Assembly: GCF_003994485.1 (NCBI RefSeq)
Contig: NZ_RZNJ01000007.1
Location: forward strand, 62,001 to 126,000
DNA length: 64,000 bases
Direction of reading: 5' to 3'
Origin: Arsenicitalea aurantiaca
GTDB lineage: Bacteria > Pseudomonadota > Alphaproteobacteria > Rhizobiales > Devosiaceae
In this document: piece by piece, positions 57,046 through 64,000 of the stretch
Layout: each line of letters starts with the position of its first letter
Position numbering within the stretch: the first letter of the stretch is position 1
The notes under the pieces: generated by a model
The model's input: the letters and a program-made list of their open reading frames with translations, nothing else
What the model was told of the DNA's origin: nothing
Databases searched by the model: none
Position numbers and translations under genes: made by a program

Positions 57046-57771
57046 GTGAAGCCACCGGGCAAGACCATCGGACGACAGACCACGCCGGACGTGCGGCCGT
57101 CCCCCTCATCGAGCGGGGATATCCAGGCCTTCGTCAACCGCGTCAAGGCGATGACGCCCGCCGGCGGCACAGCCGGGCGCGGGCGGCTGCTGTTTGCGCT
57201 CGATGCGACTATGAGCCGGCAGCCGACATGGGACCTTGCCTGCTCGTTGCAGGGCGAGATGTTCAAGACCCTTGCCGAGACGCAGGCGCTGAGCGTCCAG
57301 CTCCTCTATTTCCGCGGGCTCGGGGAATGTCGCGCCTCCAAATGGGTTGCTGACCCCAATGCCCTCGCCAGGCTGATGTCGGGCATCGACTGTCGCGGCG
57401 GGCACACGCAGATCGGCAAGGTCTTCTCCCACGCCCGCGCCGAACATGGCCGCCAGCGCATCAATGCGATCGTCTATGTGGGCGACGCCATGGAGGAGGA
57501 TGTGGATGCGCTGAGCCACAAGGCCGGCGAACTCGGGCTGCTCGGCTGTCCGATCTTCATCTTCCAGGAAGGGCATGTGCCGGGCGTCGAGCCCGCCTTC
57601 CGCGAATTCGCGCGGCTCTCCAAGGGCGCCTATGCGCGTTTCGATGCGAGCGCACCCGATCAGCTCGCCTCGCTGCTGCGCGCCGTCGCCGCCTATGCTG
57701 CCGGCGGGCGCAATTCGCTGCAGCTTCAGAACAATTCGACGGCGCGGGCGCTACTCGCCCAGCTTCGCTGA
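57046..57771 (+). CDS. VWA-domain protein
   Basis: The 241-residue soluble protein has a von Willebrand factor A-like fold with a divergent metal-adhesion site: [12 protein letters not shown] (D-x-T-x-S, about residues 51-62), [10 protein letters not shown] (the Thr) and [11 protein letters not shown] (the Asp). The GTG at 57046 is preceded by GGGAGCGGAG. A J-domain membrane protein gene overlaps its 3' end by one base. No role is known; a chaperone-linked complex is suggested by the pairing. Confidence 0.86.
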   Translation: MKPPGKTIGRQTTPDVRPSPSSSGDIQAFVNRVKAMTPAGGTAGRGRLLFALDATMSRQPTWDLACSLQGEMFKTLAETQALSVQLLYFRGLGECRASKWVADPNALARLMSGIDCRGGHTQIGKVFSHARAEHGRQRINAIVYVGDAMEEDVDALSHKAGELGLLGCPIFIFQEGHVPGVEPAFREFARLSKGAYARFDASAPDQLASLLRAVAAYAAGGRNSLQLQNNSTARALLAQLR

Positions 57772-58484
57772 TGGGATATTTGCTGGCCGCGAGCGTCGGG
57801 CTCTTTGCGCTCTATTTCATCGTGCGCTGGATCGGCAAGACCGATATCCGCACCCTCGCCTCGAGCCTGCGGTGGATCGGCGGCGGGGTCGCGCTCTTTC
57901 TGGGGGTCATCCTCTCGATCGGCGGACGCGCCGGGATCGGCAGCATGCTGGCCTTCGGGGGCGTCGCGCTCCTGAGGCAGGCCTGGCAGCAGCGGCACAA
58001 CAGCAAGCCGCTCGGCGTCGGATCGGACACCGTCTCGACCGTGCGCAGCCGCTATATCCGCATGCAGCTCGACCACGACACGGGCGAGGTGTGGGGAGAA
58101 ATCGTCGCCGGATCGATGAAAGGCACGGACCTCGACGCGCTCGACGAGGACGGCACGCGCCATTTCATCGAAGAGATCACTGGGGACGCCGACAGTGTCT
58201 CGCTCCTCGAAACCTATCTCGATGCGAACCGCGCCGGTTGGCGGGAGTATCTGGGCAGGGGCGATGGCGAGGCGGGCCAAACGGGGACGAGCGGTGCATC
58301 GGGCCTCATGGACCGCGCCCAGGCGCTGGAAATTCTCGGGCTTTCCGAAGGCGCCACCGCGCAGCAGATCCGCGAGGCCCATCGCAGTCTCATGAAAAAA
58401 GTTCATCCCGATGCGGGCGGATCGACCTTTCTTGCGGCACGGATCAACGAAGCCAAGGATTTTCTGCTCGCCGACCGATCATAA
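57771..58484 (+). CDS. Membrane-anchored J-domain protein
   Basis: The 237-residue protein has N-terminal helices (about residues 4-20, 33-65) and a C-terminal J-domain: [49 protein letters not shown] (residues 184-232), with the HPD motif that activates DnaK. The arrangement resembles the Tim14/DjlC-type membrane co-chaperones. It begins at the final base of the VWA gene. It would recruit Hsp70 to the inner membrane. Confidence 0.9.
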   Translation: MGYLLAASVGLFALYFIVRWIGKTDIRTLASSLRWIGGGVALFLGVILSIGGRAGIGSMLAFGGVALLRQAWQQRHNSKPLGVGSDTVSTVRSRYIRMQLDHDTGEVWGEIVAGSMKGTDLDALDEDGTRHFIEEITGDADSVSLLETYLDANRAGWREYLGRGDGEAGQTGTSGASGLMDRAQALEILGLSEGATAQQIREAHRSLMKKVHPDAGGSTFLAARINEAKDFLLADRS

Positions 58485-58509
58485 AAAAAACGGCGCCCGA
58501 AGGCGCCGT
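58483..58509 (-). terminator. rho-independent terminator of the PRC-barrel gene
   Basis: On the minus strand GCGGCGCCTT-type stem CGGCGCC/GGCGCCG with a TTCG loop is followed by eight T (58490-58483). It lies 20 bases after the PRC-barrel stop. The T-run overlaps the last bases of the convergent J-domain gene. Confidence 0.85.
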
Positions 58510-58529
58510 CGTCAGTTCTGGCGGATCGA

Positions 58530-58904
58530 TCAGATCCAGTAGGGCGGAACGCCGTAATAGTCGTAAATTCCGCGCCCACGCTCTGCATCGAGCGCGTAAT
58601 CGTCGTTGCGATCATATTTGGGCGCGCCTTCGACCTGTTCCTTGGTCACGTCCACCCGGTAGCCGCCGAGGCTCTCGTCGTAGTTGAGCTTTGACCAGGG
58701 CAGCGGATAGTGATCGTGTCCGATCCCGAGGAAGCCGCCGAAGCTCAGAACGGCGTAGGAAACCTTGCCGCTCCGCTTTTCGATCAGCACCCGCTCGATC
58801 GAGCCGATATGTTCGCCGTCGATCCCGTAGACCTTGGTGCCTTCGACCTTGTCGGAAGCGATCAGATCATGGGTTTCCTTGGCGTCGACATCCTGCATAG
58901 CCAT
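58530..58904 (-). CDS. PRC-barrel domain protein
   Basis: The 124-residue soluble protein is a PRC-barrel: VYGIDGEHIGSIERVLIEKRSGKVSYAVLSFGGFLGIGHDHYPLPWSKL (about residues 25-73) is the family core, known from photosynthetic reaction centre H subunits and RimM. It has a Tyr-rich tail (RGIYDYYGVPPYWI). Small stand-alone PRC-barrel proteins are abundant in Hyphomicrobiales and often stress-linked. The ATG has ATGGAGAAC upstream. It has its own terminator at 58483-58509. Confidence 0.92.
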   Translation of the reverse strand: MAMQDVDAKETHDLIASDKVEGTKVYGIDGEHIGSIERVLIEKRSGKVSYAVLSFGGFLGIGHDHYPLPWSKLNYDESLGGYRVDVTKEQVEGAPKYDRNDDYALDAERGRGIYDYYGVPPYWI

Positions 58905-59014
58905 GGTTGTTCTCCATTTTTGTGGCCTTCTGTTAGCCAAACGGGCAGGCAACGGGAGGGTTCCGAAATGCGTTCAGCCTGCGGGCGACCGGCCCGTCAA
59001 GCAGAGGATTTTCA

Positions 59015-59689
59015 ATGACGTTTTCCATCGTTGCCCGATGCCCTGAAACCGGCGAGTTCGGGGTGGCGGCCGCCACGGCCATGCCCGCGGTCGGCTCGCT
59101 GCTCCAGCACGCCGATAGCGGGATCGGCGCCATCGCCTCACAGGCGCGCGTCAACCCCTATCTCGGCATCGATGGGCTCGCCCTGCTGCGCGAGGGCCTC
59201 AGCGCGAGCGAGGTGCTCGAGAGGCTCGAGAAGACCGACCCGCGGTTTGACCTCCGCCAGGTCGCGATCGTGGACGCCCAGGGACGTACCGCAGCGTGGA
59301 CCGGCGATGGCTGCCCCAAATGGGCCGGCGACTATCAAGGCGAGGGGTTCAGCGTCCAGGGCAACCGCGTAGACGGCCTCGACGTGCTCGAAGCGGCGGC
59401 GGACGCCTTCATGCGTCTCTCCAACCGCCCGCTGATCGAACGGCTCATCCAGGCGCTTGTCGCCGGCGACGCCTTCGGTGGGGACCGGGAAGGCGAGGAT
59501 TCCGCATCGGCCTATGTGGTGGGCAAGGAAACCTATCCGCTCTGGGACATCCGCGTCGACTATGACGAGGACCCAATCGCCGAACTCCAGCGCCATTACG
59601 AGATCTTCCGGCGCGACCTCTATCCCCACATCGTCAAGATGCCCACCCGCGAGAACCCCGCGGGCGAGCATGGCGAAGATCCGGTCTAG
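59015..59689 (+). CDS. DUF1028 family protein
   Basis: The 224-residue protein starts MTFSIVARCPETGEFGVAAA and continues GIGAIASQARVNPYLG, the pattern of DUF1028, a putative Ntn-hydrolase-like family of unknown reaction. Ser or Thr near the N-terminus could be exposed by processing, but I see no classical autocleavage site. It converges on the enolase-superfamily gene next to it, with a 6-base gap. Confidence 0.93.
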   Translation: MTFSIVARCPETGEFGVAAATAMPAVGSLLQHADSGIGAIASQARVNPYLGIDGLALLREGLSASEVLERLEKTDPRFDLRQVAIVDAQGRTAAWTGDGCPKWAGDYQGEGFSVQGNRVDGLDVLEAAADAFMRLSNRPLIERLIQALVAGDAFGGDREGEDSASAYVVGKETYPLWDIRVDYDEDPIAELQRHYEIFRRDLYPHIVKMPTRENPAGEHGEDPV

Positions 59690-59695
59690 GCCCGG

Positions 59696-60805
59696 TCAGG
59701 CGACGCCGAACCGCGCGATGGCGTCGGGGCGCAGCGTAGTCCCTGCCCCCGGCTCCTGCGGCACGAGAAAATACCCGTCCTCGGCGGTCGCGGGCTCGGT
59801 GAAGCATTCGCGCAGCCAAGGGATGTATTCGAGCATGGTGCAGGAGGGGTGCCCGATCGCGGTATGGATGTGGGTCTGCATCATGTCGCCCACATGCGAG
59901 ACCACCGGCAACCCACGCGACCACGCCATTTCCGCAACCTGGATCCACGGCGTCACCCCGCCGAGCCGCGCGACGTCGGGCTGGGCGTAATGCAGCGCAT
60001 GCGCATCGAAGAACGTCGCAAAATTGTGCGGCAGATAGAGCTGCTCCCCGAGCGCGATCGGAATGGAGATCGCTTCTGCGAGGCGCGCATGGCTCGCCAC
60101 GTCGTCGTACCACAGCGGCTCTTCGAACCAGAAAATGTCGAGGTCGGCCGCGAGATTGCCGAGCCGGATGGCGCTCGGCAGATCCATCTTGCCATTGGCA
60201 TCGATGGCGAGGGTGATGTCGGGCCCGATCGCCTTGCGGACCGCCTCGAGGCGCGTGATGTCGGTGCGCAGATTGGGACTGCCCACCTTGATCTTGACGC
60301 CGGTGAAGCCCTTCTCCTCGACCGAGGCGCGGCAATCGCTGACCAGCGTCTCGAGCGAGAAGTTGAGCCAGCCGCCATCGGTATTGTAGGCCCGGATCTT
60401 CCGCGCCGTGCCGCCCATGTGCTGCCAGAGCGGCTGATTGGCCGCCTTGGCCTTGATGTCCCAGAGCGCGACGTCGATGGCGCCGATGGCGAGCTGGGCG
60501 ATGCCCCCTCGCCCCACCCATTGCATGGGCGGAAACCGGTCCATCTCCTTGAAGAGCGCCGTCACCTCGAGCGGATCGCGACCGATCAGGATCGGCGCGT
60601 AGCAGGTGTCGATGCATTCGGTGATCAGCCGGTCCGAGGGCAGATGCGCGTGGGTGCCCGAATAGCCATAGCCCGTGATGCCGGCATCGGTCTCCACGAT
60701 CACCCCCGGCGCGCCCCAATGGGTCAGCGAATGGGTGCTGTCTGAAATCCCCTCACGCGTTACCGGAACGTGCAGGATGAACGTCTTGATGGCAGTGATC
60801 TTCAA
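59696..60805 (-). CDS. Enolase-superfamily sugar-acid enzyme (mandelate racemase/muconate lactonising family)
   Basis: The 369-residue barrel enzyme has the KxK motif (GVKIKVG, about residue 165), metal ligands LAIDANGKMDLP, WFEEPLWYDD and IALGEQLYLP, and a His in VVSHVGDMMQTHIH. It would deprotonate the carboxylate alpha carbon of a sugar acid or cyclic acid. No ATG fits; TTG at 60805 gives MKITAIKTFILHVPVTR, the family start. It lies 14 bases after the TRAP permease gene, so the transporter probably delivers its substrate. Confidence 0.91.
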   Translation of the reverse strand: MKITAIKTFILHVPVTREGISDSTHSLTHWGAPGVIVETDAGITGYGYSGTHAHLPSDRLITECIDTCYAPILIGRDPLEVTALFKEMDRFPPMQWVGRGGIAQLAIGAIDVALWDIKAKAANQPLWQHMGGTARKIRAYNTDGGWLNFSLETLVSDCRASVEEKGFTGVKIKVGSPNLRTDITRLEAVRKAIGPDITLAIDANGKMDLPSAIRLGNLAADLDIFWFEEPLWYDDVASHARLAEAISIPIALGEQLYLPHNFATFFDAHALHYAQPDVARLGGVTPWIQVAEMAWSRGLPVVSHVGDMMQTHIHTAIGHPSCTMLEYIPWLRECFTEPATAEDGYFLVPQEPGAGTTLRPDAIARFGVA

Positions 60806-60819
60806 TTTGGTCGATCCGA

Positions 60820-62097
60820 TCAGCGATAGAGAAGGGTCGGCAGCCAGAGGCTGAGCTCGGGCACGAAGACCAGCAGCAGCAGCACGGCCAGGAGCGGCAC
60901 GAGGAAGGGTAGCGTGGCGCGCACGCAATCCTCGAATCTCACCCCCGAGACCCTCGAGAGCACGTAGAGCACCATGCCCACCGGCGGCGTCAGAAGCCCA
61001 ATCATCAGGTTGAGCACGACGATGATCCCCAGATGCACCGGATCCACCCCGATGGTCGTCGCCACCGGCAGCAGCACCGGAACGAGGATGGTGATGGCGG
61101 CGATCGTCTCCATGAAGCAGCCGACGACCAGCACCAGCAGCATCATCATCAGGAGGATGAGGTAGGGGTTGTCGGTAAACGACAGCACGAAGCTCGCGAC
61201 GTGCTGGGCCGACTGGTTGGCGGTGAGGATCCAGGCGAAGATCGCGGCGGTGCCGACGATCAGCAGGATCGCAGCAGTCGTCTCGATCGTATCCATGGTG
61301 ACGCGCAGCAGGTGGCGCCAGGAGAGCGTGCGATAGACGACGGCGCCGAGGAACAGCGCATACGCCACCGCCGCAACCGCCGCTTCGGTGGGCGTAAACA
61401 CGCCCGTCGCGATGCCGCCGATGATGATGGCGGGGGTCAACAGCGGCAAGAACGCATCCTTGCCGGCGACGCCGAGAGTCCGCACCGAAAACGCCCCGTC
61501 GCGCGGATAATTGCGGCGCTTGGCGTACCAGGCGACCATGATCATCAAGGCCACGGCCATCAGGAGGCCCGGAATGAGCCCGGCCGCGAAAAGCTGGCCG
61601 ATCGAGACCGAAGCGATGACGCCATAGAGCACGAGCGGCAGCGAGGGCGGGATGATCGGCCCGATGGTCGAGGAGGCCGCGGTGATGCCGACGGCGAAAT
61701 CGGTATCATAGCCGGCGTCGCGCATCGCCTTGATTTCGATATTGCCCAAGCCACCGGCATCGGCGACCGCCGCACCGGACATGCCCGCGAAAATCACGCT
61801 GGCGCCGACATTGACGTGCCCGAGCCCACCCGGCAGCCAGCCCACCATCGCCCGCGCGAAGGTGAAGATGCGCTGGGTGATGCCGCCGGTGTTCATCAGG
61901 TGCCCGGCCATGATGAAGAAGGGCACGGCGAGCAGGGTGAAGCTGTTGATGCCGTTGACCATGTTGTGCAGCATGGTGACGGGCGGCAAGCCCTCGATCA
62001 GCAGGTAGACGAGCGAGGACGCCCCTAGGGCGACCGCAACTGGCGCGCCGCCGATCAGCAGAAGGGCGAGCACGATGAACATGAGGGCAAGGCCCAT
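60820..62097 (-). CDS. dctM: TRAP transporter large permease (DctM)
   Basis: The 425-residue protein of about 12 helices is the sodium-coupled translocation subunit. Family signatures are GIPVALALG-like GGAPVAVALGAS, ITQRIFTFARAMVGWLPGGLGHVNVGASVIFAGMSGAAVADAGGLGNIEIKAM (about residues 74-125) and the TPTEAAVAAVAYAL segment. The second half includes TPPVGMVLYVLSRVSGV. It is 4 bases after the small permease gene. Confidence 0.95.
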   Translation of the reverse strand: MGLALMFIVLALLLIGGAPVAVALGASSLVYLLIEGLPPVTMLHNMVNGINSFTLLAVPFFIMAGHLMNTGGITQRIFTFARAMVGWLPGGLGHVNVGASVIFAGMSGAAVADAGGLGNIEIKAMRDAGYDTDFAVGITAASSTIGPIIPPSLPLVLYGVIASVSIGQLFAAGLIPGLLMAVALMIMVAWYAKRRNYPRDGAFSVRTLGVAGKDAFLPLLTPAIIIGGIATGVFTPTEAAVAAVAYALFLGAVVYRTLSWRHLLRVTMDTIETTAAILLIVGTAAIFAWILTANQSAQHVASFVLSFTDNPYLILLMMMLLVLVVGCFMETIAAITILVPVLLPVATTIGVDPVHLGIIVVLNLMIGLLTPPVGMVLYVLSRVSGVRFEDCVRATLPFLVPLLAVLLLLVFVPELSLWLPTLLYR

Positions 62098-62101
62098 GGC
62101 G

Positions 62102-62620
62102 TCAACTCCTCAGGGTCTTGACGAGGCGGTGTAGCGTGACCAGCGCCGTGATCACGAGGCAGGCGATGATCAGGTAATAAAGGTAGCTGCGCGGCCAGTT
62201 CAGCGAGATCATGCGCTGGTTGGCCATGCGCTGGGCAAGCGTGATGCCCGTATAGGCCGCAAAGCTGAAAAAGCTGATCGTGACGAGATCCATCAGCGCA
62301 AAGAGGTATTTCGAGACCGTCTTGGGCAGGTAGAGATGGAAGAAGTCGAGGAAGATGTGGCTGTTCTTGCGCGCGCAGATGATGGCCCCGCCGAACGCAA
62401 CGAGGATCAGCAGATAGCGCGCGATCTCCTCGGTCCAGGAGATGGAGCTGTTGAGCACGTAGCGCGAAAAGAACTGCAGGAAGACGACCATTATCAGCCC
62501 CCAGAAGAGCGCGAAAACGGGCGCGTCCCACCAGGATATGTCGTCGATACGGTCATTGGCCTGGTCGATCTCGGCCAACAGGGCCTGATCGAGCTCAGGC
62601 GCCTTGTCCTGTTCGCTCAT
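62102..62620 (-). CDS. dctQ: TRAP transporter small permease (DctQ)
   Basis: The 172-residue membrane protein has four helices. WTEEIARYLLILVAFGGAIICARKNSHIFLDFFHLYLPKTV (about residues 60-100) is the family signature, with Trp-Thr-Glu-Glu at the second helix. It stabilises the DctM subunit. It starts 66 bases after the binding-protein stop, behind a hairpin (62650-62673). Confidence 0.94.
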   Translation of the reverse strand: MSEQDKAPELDQALLAEIDQANDRIDDISWWDAPVFALFWGLIMVVFLQFFSRYVLNSSISWTEEIARYLLILVAFGGAIICARKNSHIFLDFFHLYLPKTVSKYLFALMDLVTISFFSFAAYTGITLAQRMANQRMISLNWPRSYLYYLIIACLVITALVTLHRLVKTLRS

Positions 62621-62649
62621 CTGCTCACCAAATCTGCGATGTCATGGGA

Positions 62650-62673
62650 AAGGCGGCCCCGAAGGGCCGCCTT
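62650..62673 (-). other. hairpin between dctP and dctQ
   Basis: AAGGCGGCCC pairs perfectly with GGGCCGCCTT (10 bases) around a CGAA/TTCG loop, 14 bases after the dctP stop. On the minus strand TTTCCC follows, with no longer T-run. It is the fifth hairpin of this kind after a solute-binding-protein gene in the window. Confidence 0.75.
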
Positions 62674-62686
62674 GAAGAACCGGTGC

Positions 62687-63676
62687 TTACTGCCCGATTT
62701 CCTGGAGCCGCTCGTAGATGCCGGCTTCCCAGGGCATGTCCGCCGAAACGAGGTAAGGCTGGACGACGTCGATGAAGGGCTGGCGGTCCACTTCGTGGAC
62801 GGTGACCCCTGCGCCCTCGAAGAAGGCGACGAGTTCGTCTTCCTGCGACAGCACTTCCTGGGTCGCCCATTCCGCCGCATCGCGCAGTGCGGTGAAGACG
62901 ACCTCCTGGTCCTCCTCGGACATGCCCGAAAGCGTGATCCCCGAAACGATCGTGGTCAGCGTTGCGGTAGTGTGCGAGGTCAGGCTGATGTCGGACTGCA
63001 CTTCGTGGAACTGTGCGGACCGGATGGTCGGCAGCGGGTTCTCCTGCGCATCGACCACGCCCTGCTGCAGGCCGAGATAGACTTCGGCGAGCGCCATCGG
63101 GGTCGGGTTCGCGCCGGTCGCGGTCGGGAACAGGGTGTAGGCCGGTGCGTTCGGCACGCGGATCTTGAGGCCCTGCATGTCCGAGGGGTGCAGGATCGGC
63201 TTGTTGGCCGTCACCTGGCGCGTGCCGTAATAGGTGCTGGCGACGAGCACGTTGCCGGTCGCATCGGTATAGGCCTGCGACATTTCATCGAGCAGGTCGC
63301 TCTCCCAGAACGCCTGCCAGTGGTCGAAATCACGGAAGACGAAGGGATAGTCGGCAATGCCGATATTGGCCGAGCTCTGCGCCATGAAAGCAGGGCCGGT
63401 ATAGATCACGTCGACCGAACCGAGCACGAGGCCTTCGTTGAGAGCCTCTTCATTGCCCAGCGAGGACGAGGGGAACACCTGCATGGTGTAGCGGCCTTCA
63501 GTGCCCTCGGCGATGGCCTCGGCCGCGCGCTCGGCGGCTTCGTGGTAGACCGTCGAATCCTCGTACACGTGGGCAAAGCGCAGGGCCTGCTGTGCAAAGG
63601 CCGGGCTCGCCAGCATGAAGGCTGCAACGGCGCAGCCGCCGGCAAGGGTGGAAGTGCGCATGAACGTCTTGAACAT
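62687..63676 (-). CDS. dctP: TRAP transporter substrate-binding protein (DctP)
   Basis: The 329-residue periplasmic protein has a signal peptide (GGCAVAAFMLASPAFAQ, cleavage after AFA, about residue 28) and the DctP pattern: LRFAHVYEDSTVYHEAAERAAEAIAEGTEGRYTMQVFPSSSLGNEEALNEGLVLGSVDV, then LKIRVPNAPAYTLFPTATGANPTPMALAEVYLGLQQGVVDAQENPL, where the Arg that binds the ligand carboxylate lies in IRVP. GGAGGAAAAC precedes the ATG. It captures an organic or sugar acid. Confidence 0.95.
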   Translation of the reverse strand: MFKTFMRTSTLAGGCAVAAFMLASPAFAQQALRFAHVYEDSTVYHEAAERAAEAIAEGTEGRYTMQVFPSSSLGNEEALNEGLVLGSVDVIYTGPAFMAQSSANIGIADYPFVFRDFDHWQAFWESDLLDEMSQAYTDATGNVLVASTYYGTRQVTANKPILHPSDMQGLKIRVPNAPAYTLFPTATGANPTPMALAEVYLGLQQGVVDAQENPLPTIRSAQFHEVQSDISLTSHTTATLTTIVSGITLSGMSEEDQEVVFTALRDAAEWATQEVLSQEDELVAFFEGAGVTVHEVDRQPFIDVVQPYLVSADMPWEAGIYERLQEIGQ

Positions 63677-63756
63677 CGTGTTTTCCTCCGGACGCGTTCG
63701 GGCGGGCGCGTATGCGCCTTTGTGCCTCAATGTGACGGACGTTAATGGAAACGGAT

Positions 63757-63774
63757 ATTGTGTGCAATGTACAT
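63757..63774. promoter_or_regulatory. probable GntR operator between dctP and gntR genes
   Basis: ATTG-TGTG-CAAT (63757-63768) runs into ATGTACAT (63767-63774), two overlapping palindromes in the 158-base divergent gap. FadR-type GntR proteins bind short TNGTNNNACNA-like palindromes, and the location between the TRAP operon and gntR fits. The TTGTGTGCAATGTACA core agrees with that type. Confidence 0.5.
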
Positions 63775-63834
63775 TTCGGTCGAACAAGCGCAGGATCACA
63801 GGCCTGTGTCTGAGACCCGAGGGAGGAAGGGGCG

Positions 63835-64000
63835 ATGAAAGCAGAGCCGACCCGGCTCAACGAGGTCGTCTATCGCGTGCTTGCCGGCAATATTGCCGCG
63901 GGGCGCGTGCCGCCGGGCGTCCCCATCCGCGAATCCGACGTTGCGCGGCTCCTCTCGGTCAGCCGGGTGCCGGCGCGCGCGGCACTGCTGCGCCTCGTCG
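63835..64000 (+). CDS. GntR-family transcriptional regulator, N-terminal part
   Basis: Fifty-five residues are visible before the right edge: MKAEPTRLNEVVYRVLAGNI then PIRESDVARLLSVSRVPARAALLRLV, the GntR winged helix with its recognition helix (SRVPARAAL). GAGGGAGGAAGGGG precedes the ATG. FadR/FCD type is likely because such regulators sit beside TRAP and enolase-superfamily genes. It is divergent from the TRAP operon and probably represses it. Confidence 0.88.
   Translation, partial: MKAEPTRLNEVVYRVLAGNIAAGRVPPGVPIRESDVARLLSVSRVPARAALLRLV

Overview
The window is GC-rich chromosomal DNA from an alphaproteobacterium. The gene repertoire (guaB-MAPEG-rsmB, rlmE beside a Ppx/GppA gene, several binding-protein-dependent sugar transporters, FeS photolyase, DUF6894, REP-like palindromes of the 'CCTTCTCCC...GGGAGAAGG' kind) fits Hyphomicrobiales, perhaps a Devosia/Pelagibacterium-like genus. 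The genus is a guess from gene content and style only. Genes are packed, many pairs overlap by 1-11 bases, and no transposase, integrase, phage gene or CRISPR array is visible.

Region 1 (1-10000) is housekeeping: guaA (cut by the left edge), an SRPBCC/ArsR pair, TspO, rsmB, a MAPEG protein, guaB, an MFS exporter, rlmE, a Ppx/GppA phosphatase and tRNA-Gln(CTG). Region 2 (10100-13800) holds a MacAB/DevBCA-like exporter and a divergent TspO-like membrane protein. Region 3 (13800-23300) has class I fructose-1,6-bisphosphatase, a CUT1 sugar ABC transporter, a three-gene membrane-lipid or envelope operon (CDP-alcohol phosphatidyltransferase, LtaS-like sulfatase-fold protein, UPF0104 membrane protein) and cytochrome b561. 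Region 4 (23300-31200) covers small proteins, a sulfate/thiosulfate ABC transporter without its ATPase, an MFS transporter, O-acetylhomoserine sulfhydrylase and an FeS-type photolyase.

Region 5 (31300-38900) is a LacI-controlled carbohydrate cluster: regulator, FAD-dependent oxidoreductase, binding protein, two permeases, ATPase and a TIM-barrel protein of unknown function. Region 6 (38900-44700) encodes a short-Q-loop cytochrome bd oxidase with a 37-residue DUF2474 subunit, a UvrD-like helicase, a REP-like repeat patch and an EEP-fold hydrolase. Region 7 (44700-57000) is a large acid-sugar locus around an IclR regulator: mannonate dehydratase, a complete CUT1 ABC transporter, aldo-keto reductase, RraA-like aldolase, a ChrR/DAD-type cupin, an SDR, two enolase-superfamily enzymes and a VOC protein. 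Region 8 (57000-64000) has a VWA/J-domain pair, a PRC-barrel protein, DUF1028, and a second acid-sugar module (enolase-superfamily enzyme plus TRAP transporter) facing a GntR regulator cut by the right edge.

Together the accessory genes describe an organism specialised in taking up oligosaccharides and sugar acids through high-affinity binding proteins. All five solute-binding-protein genes are followed immediately by a strong GC-rich hairpin before the next transport gene. This suggests a common post-transcriptional device that keeps binding protein in excess over permease.
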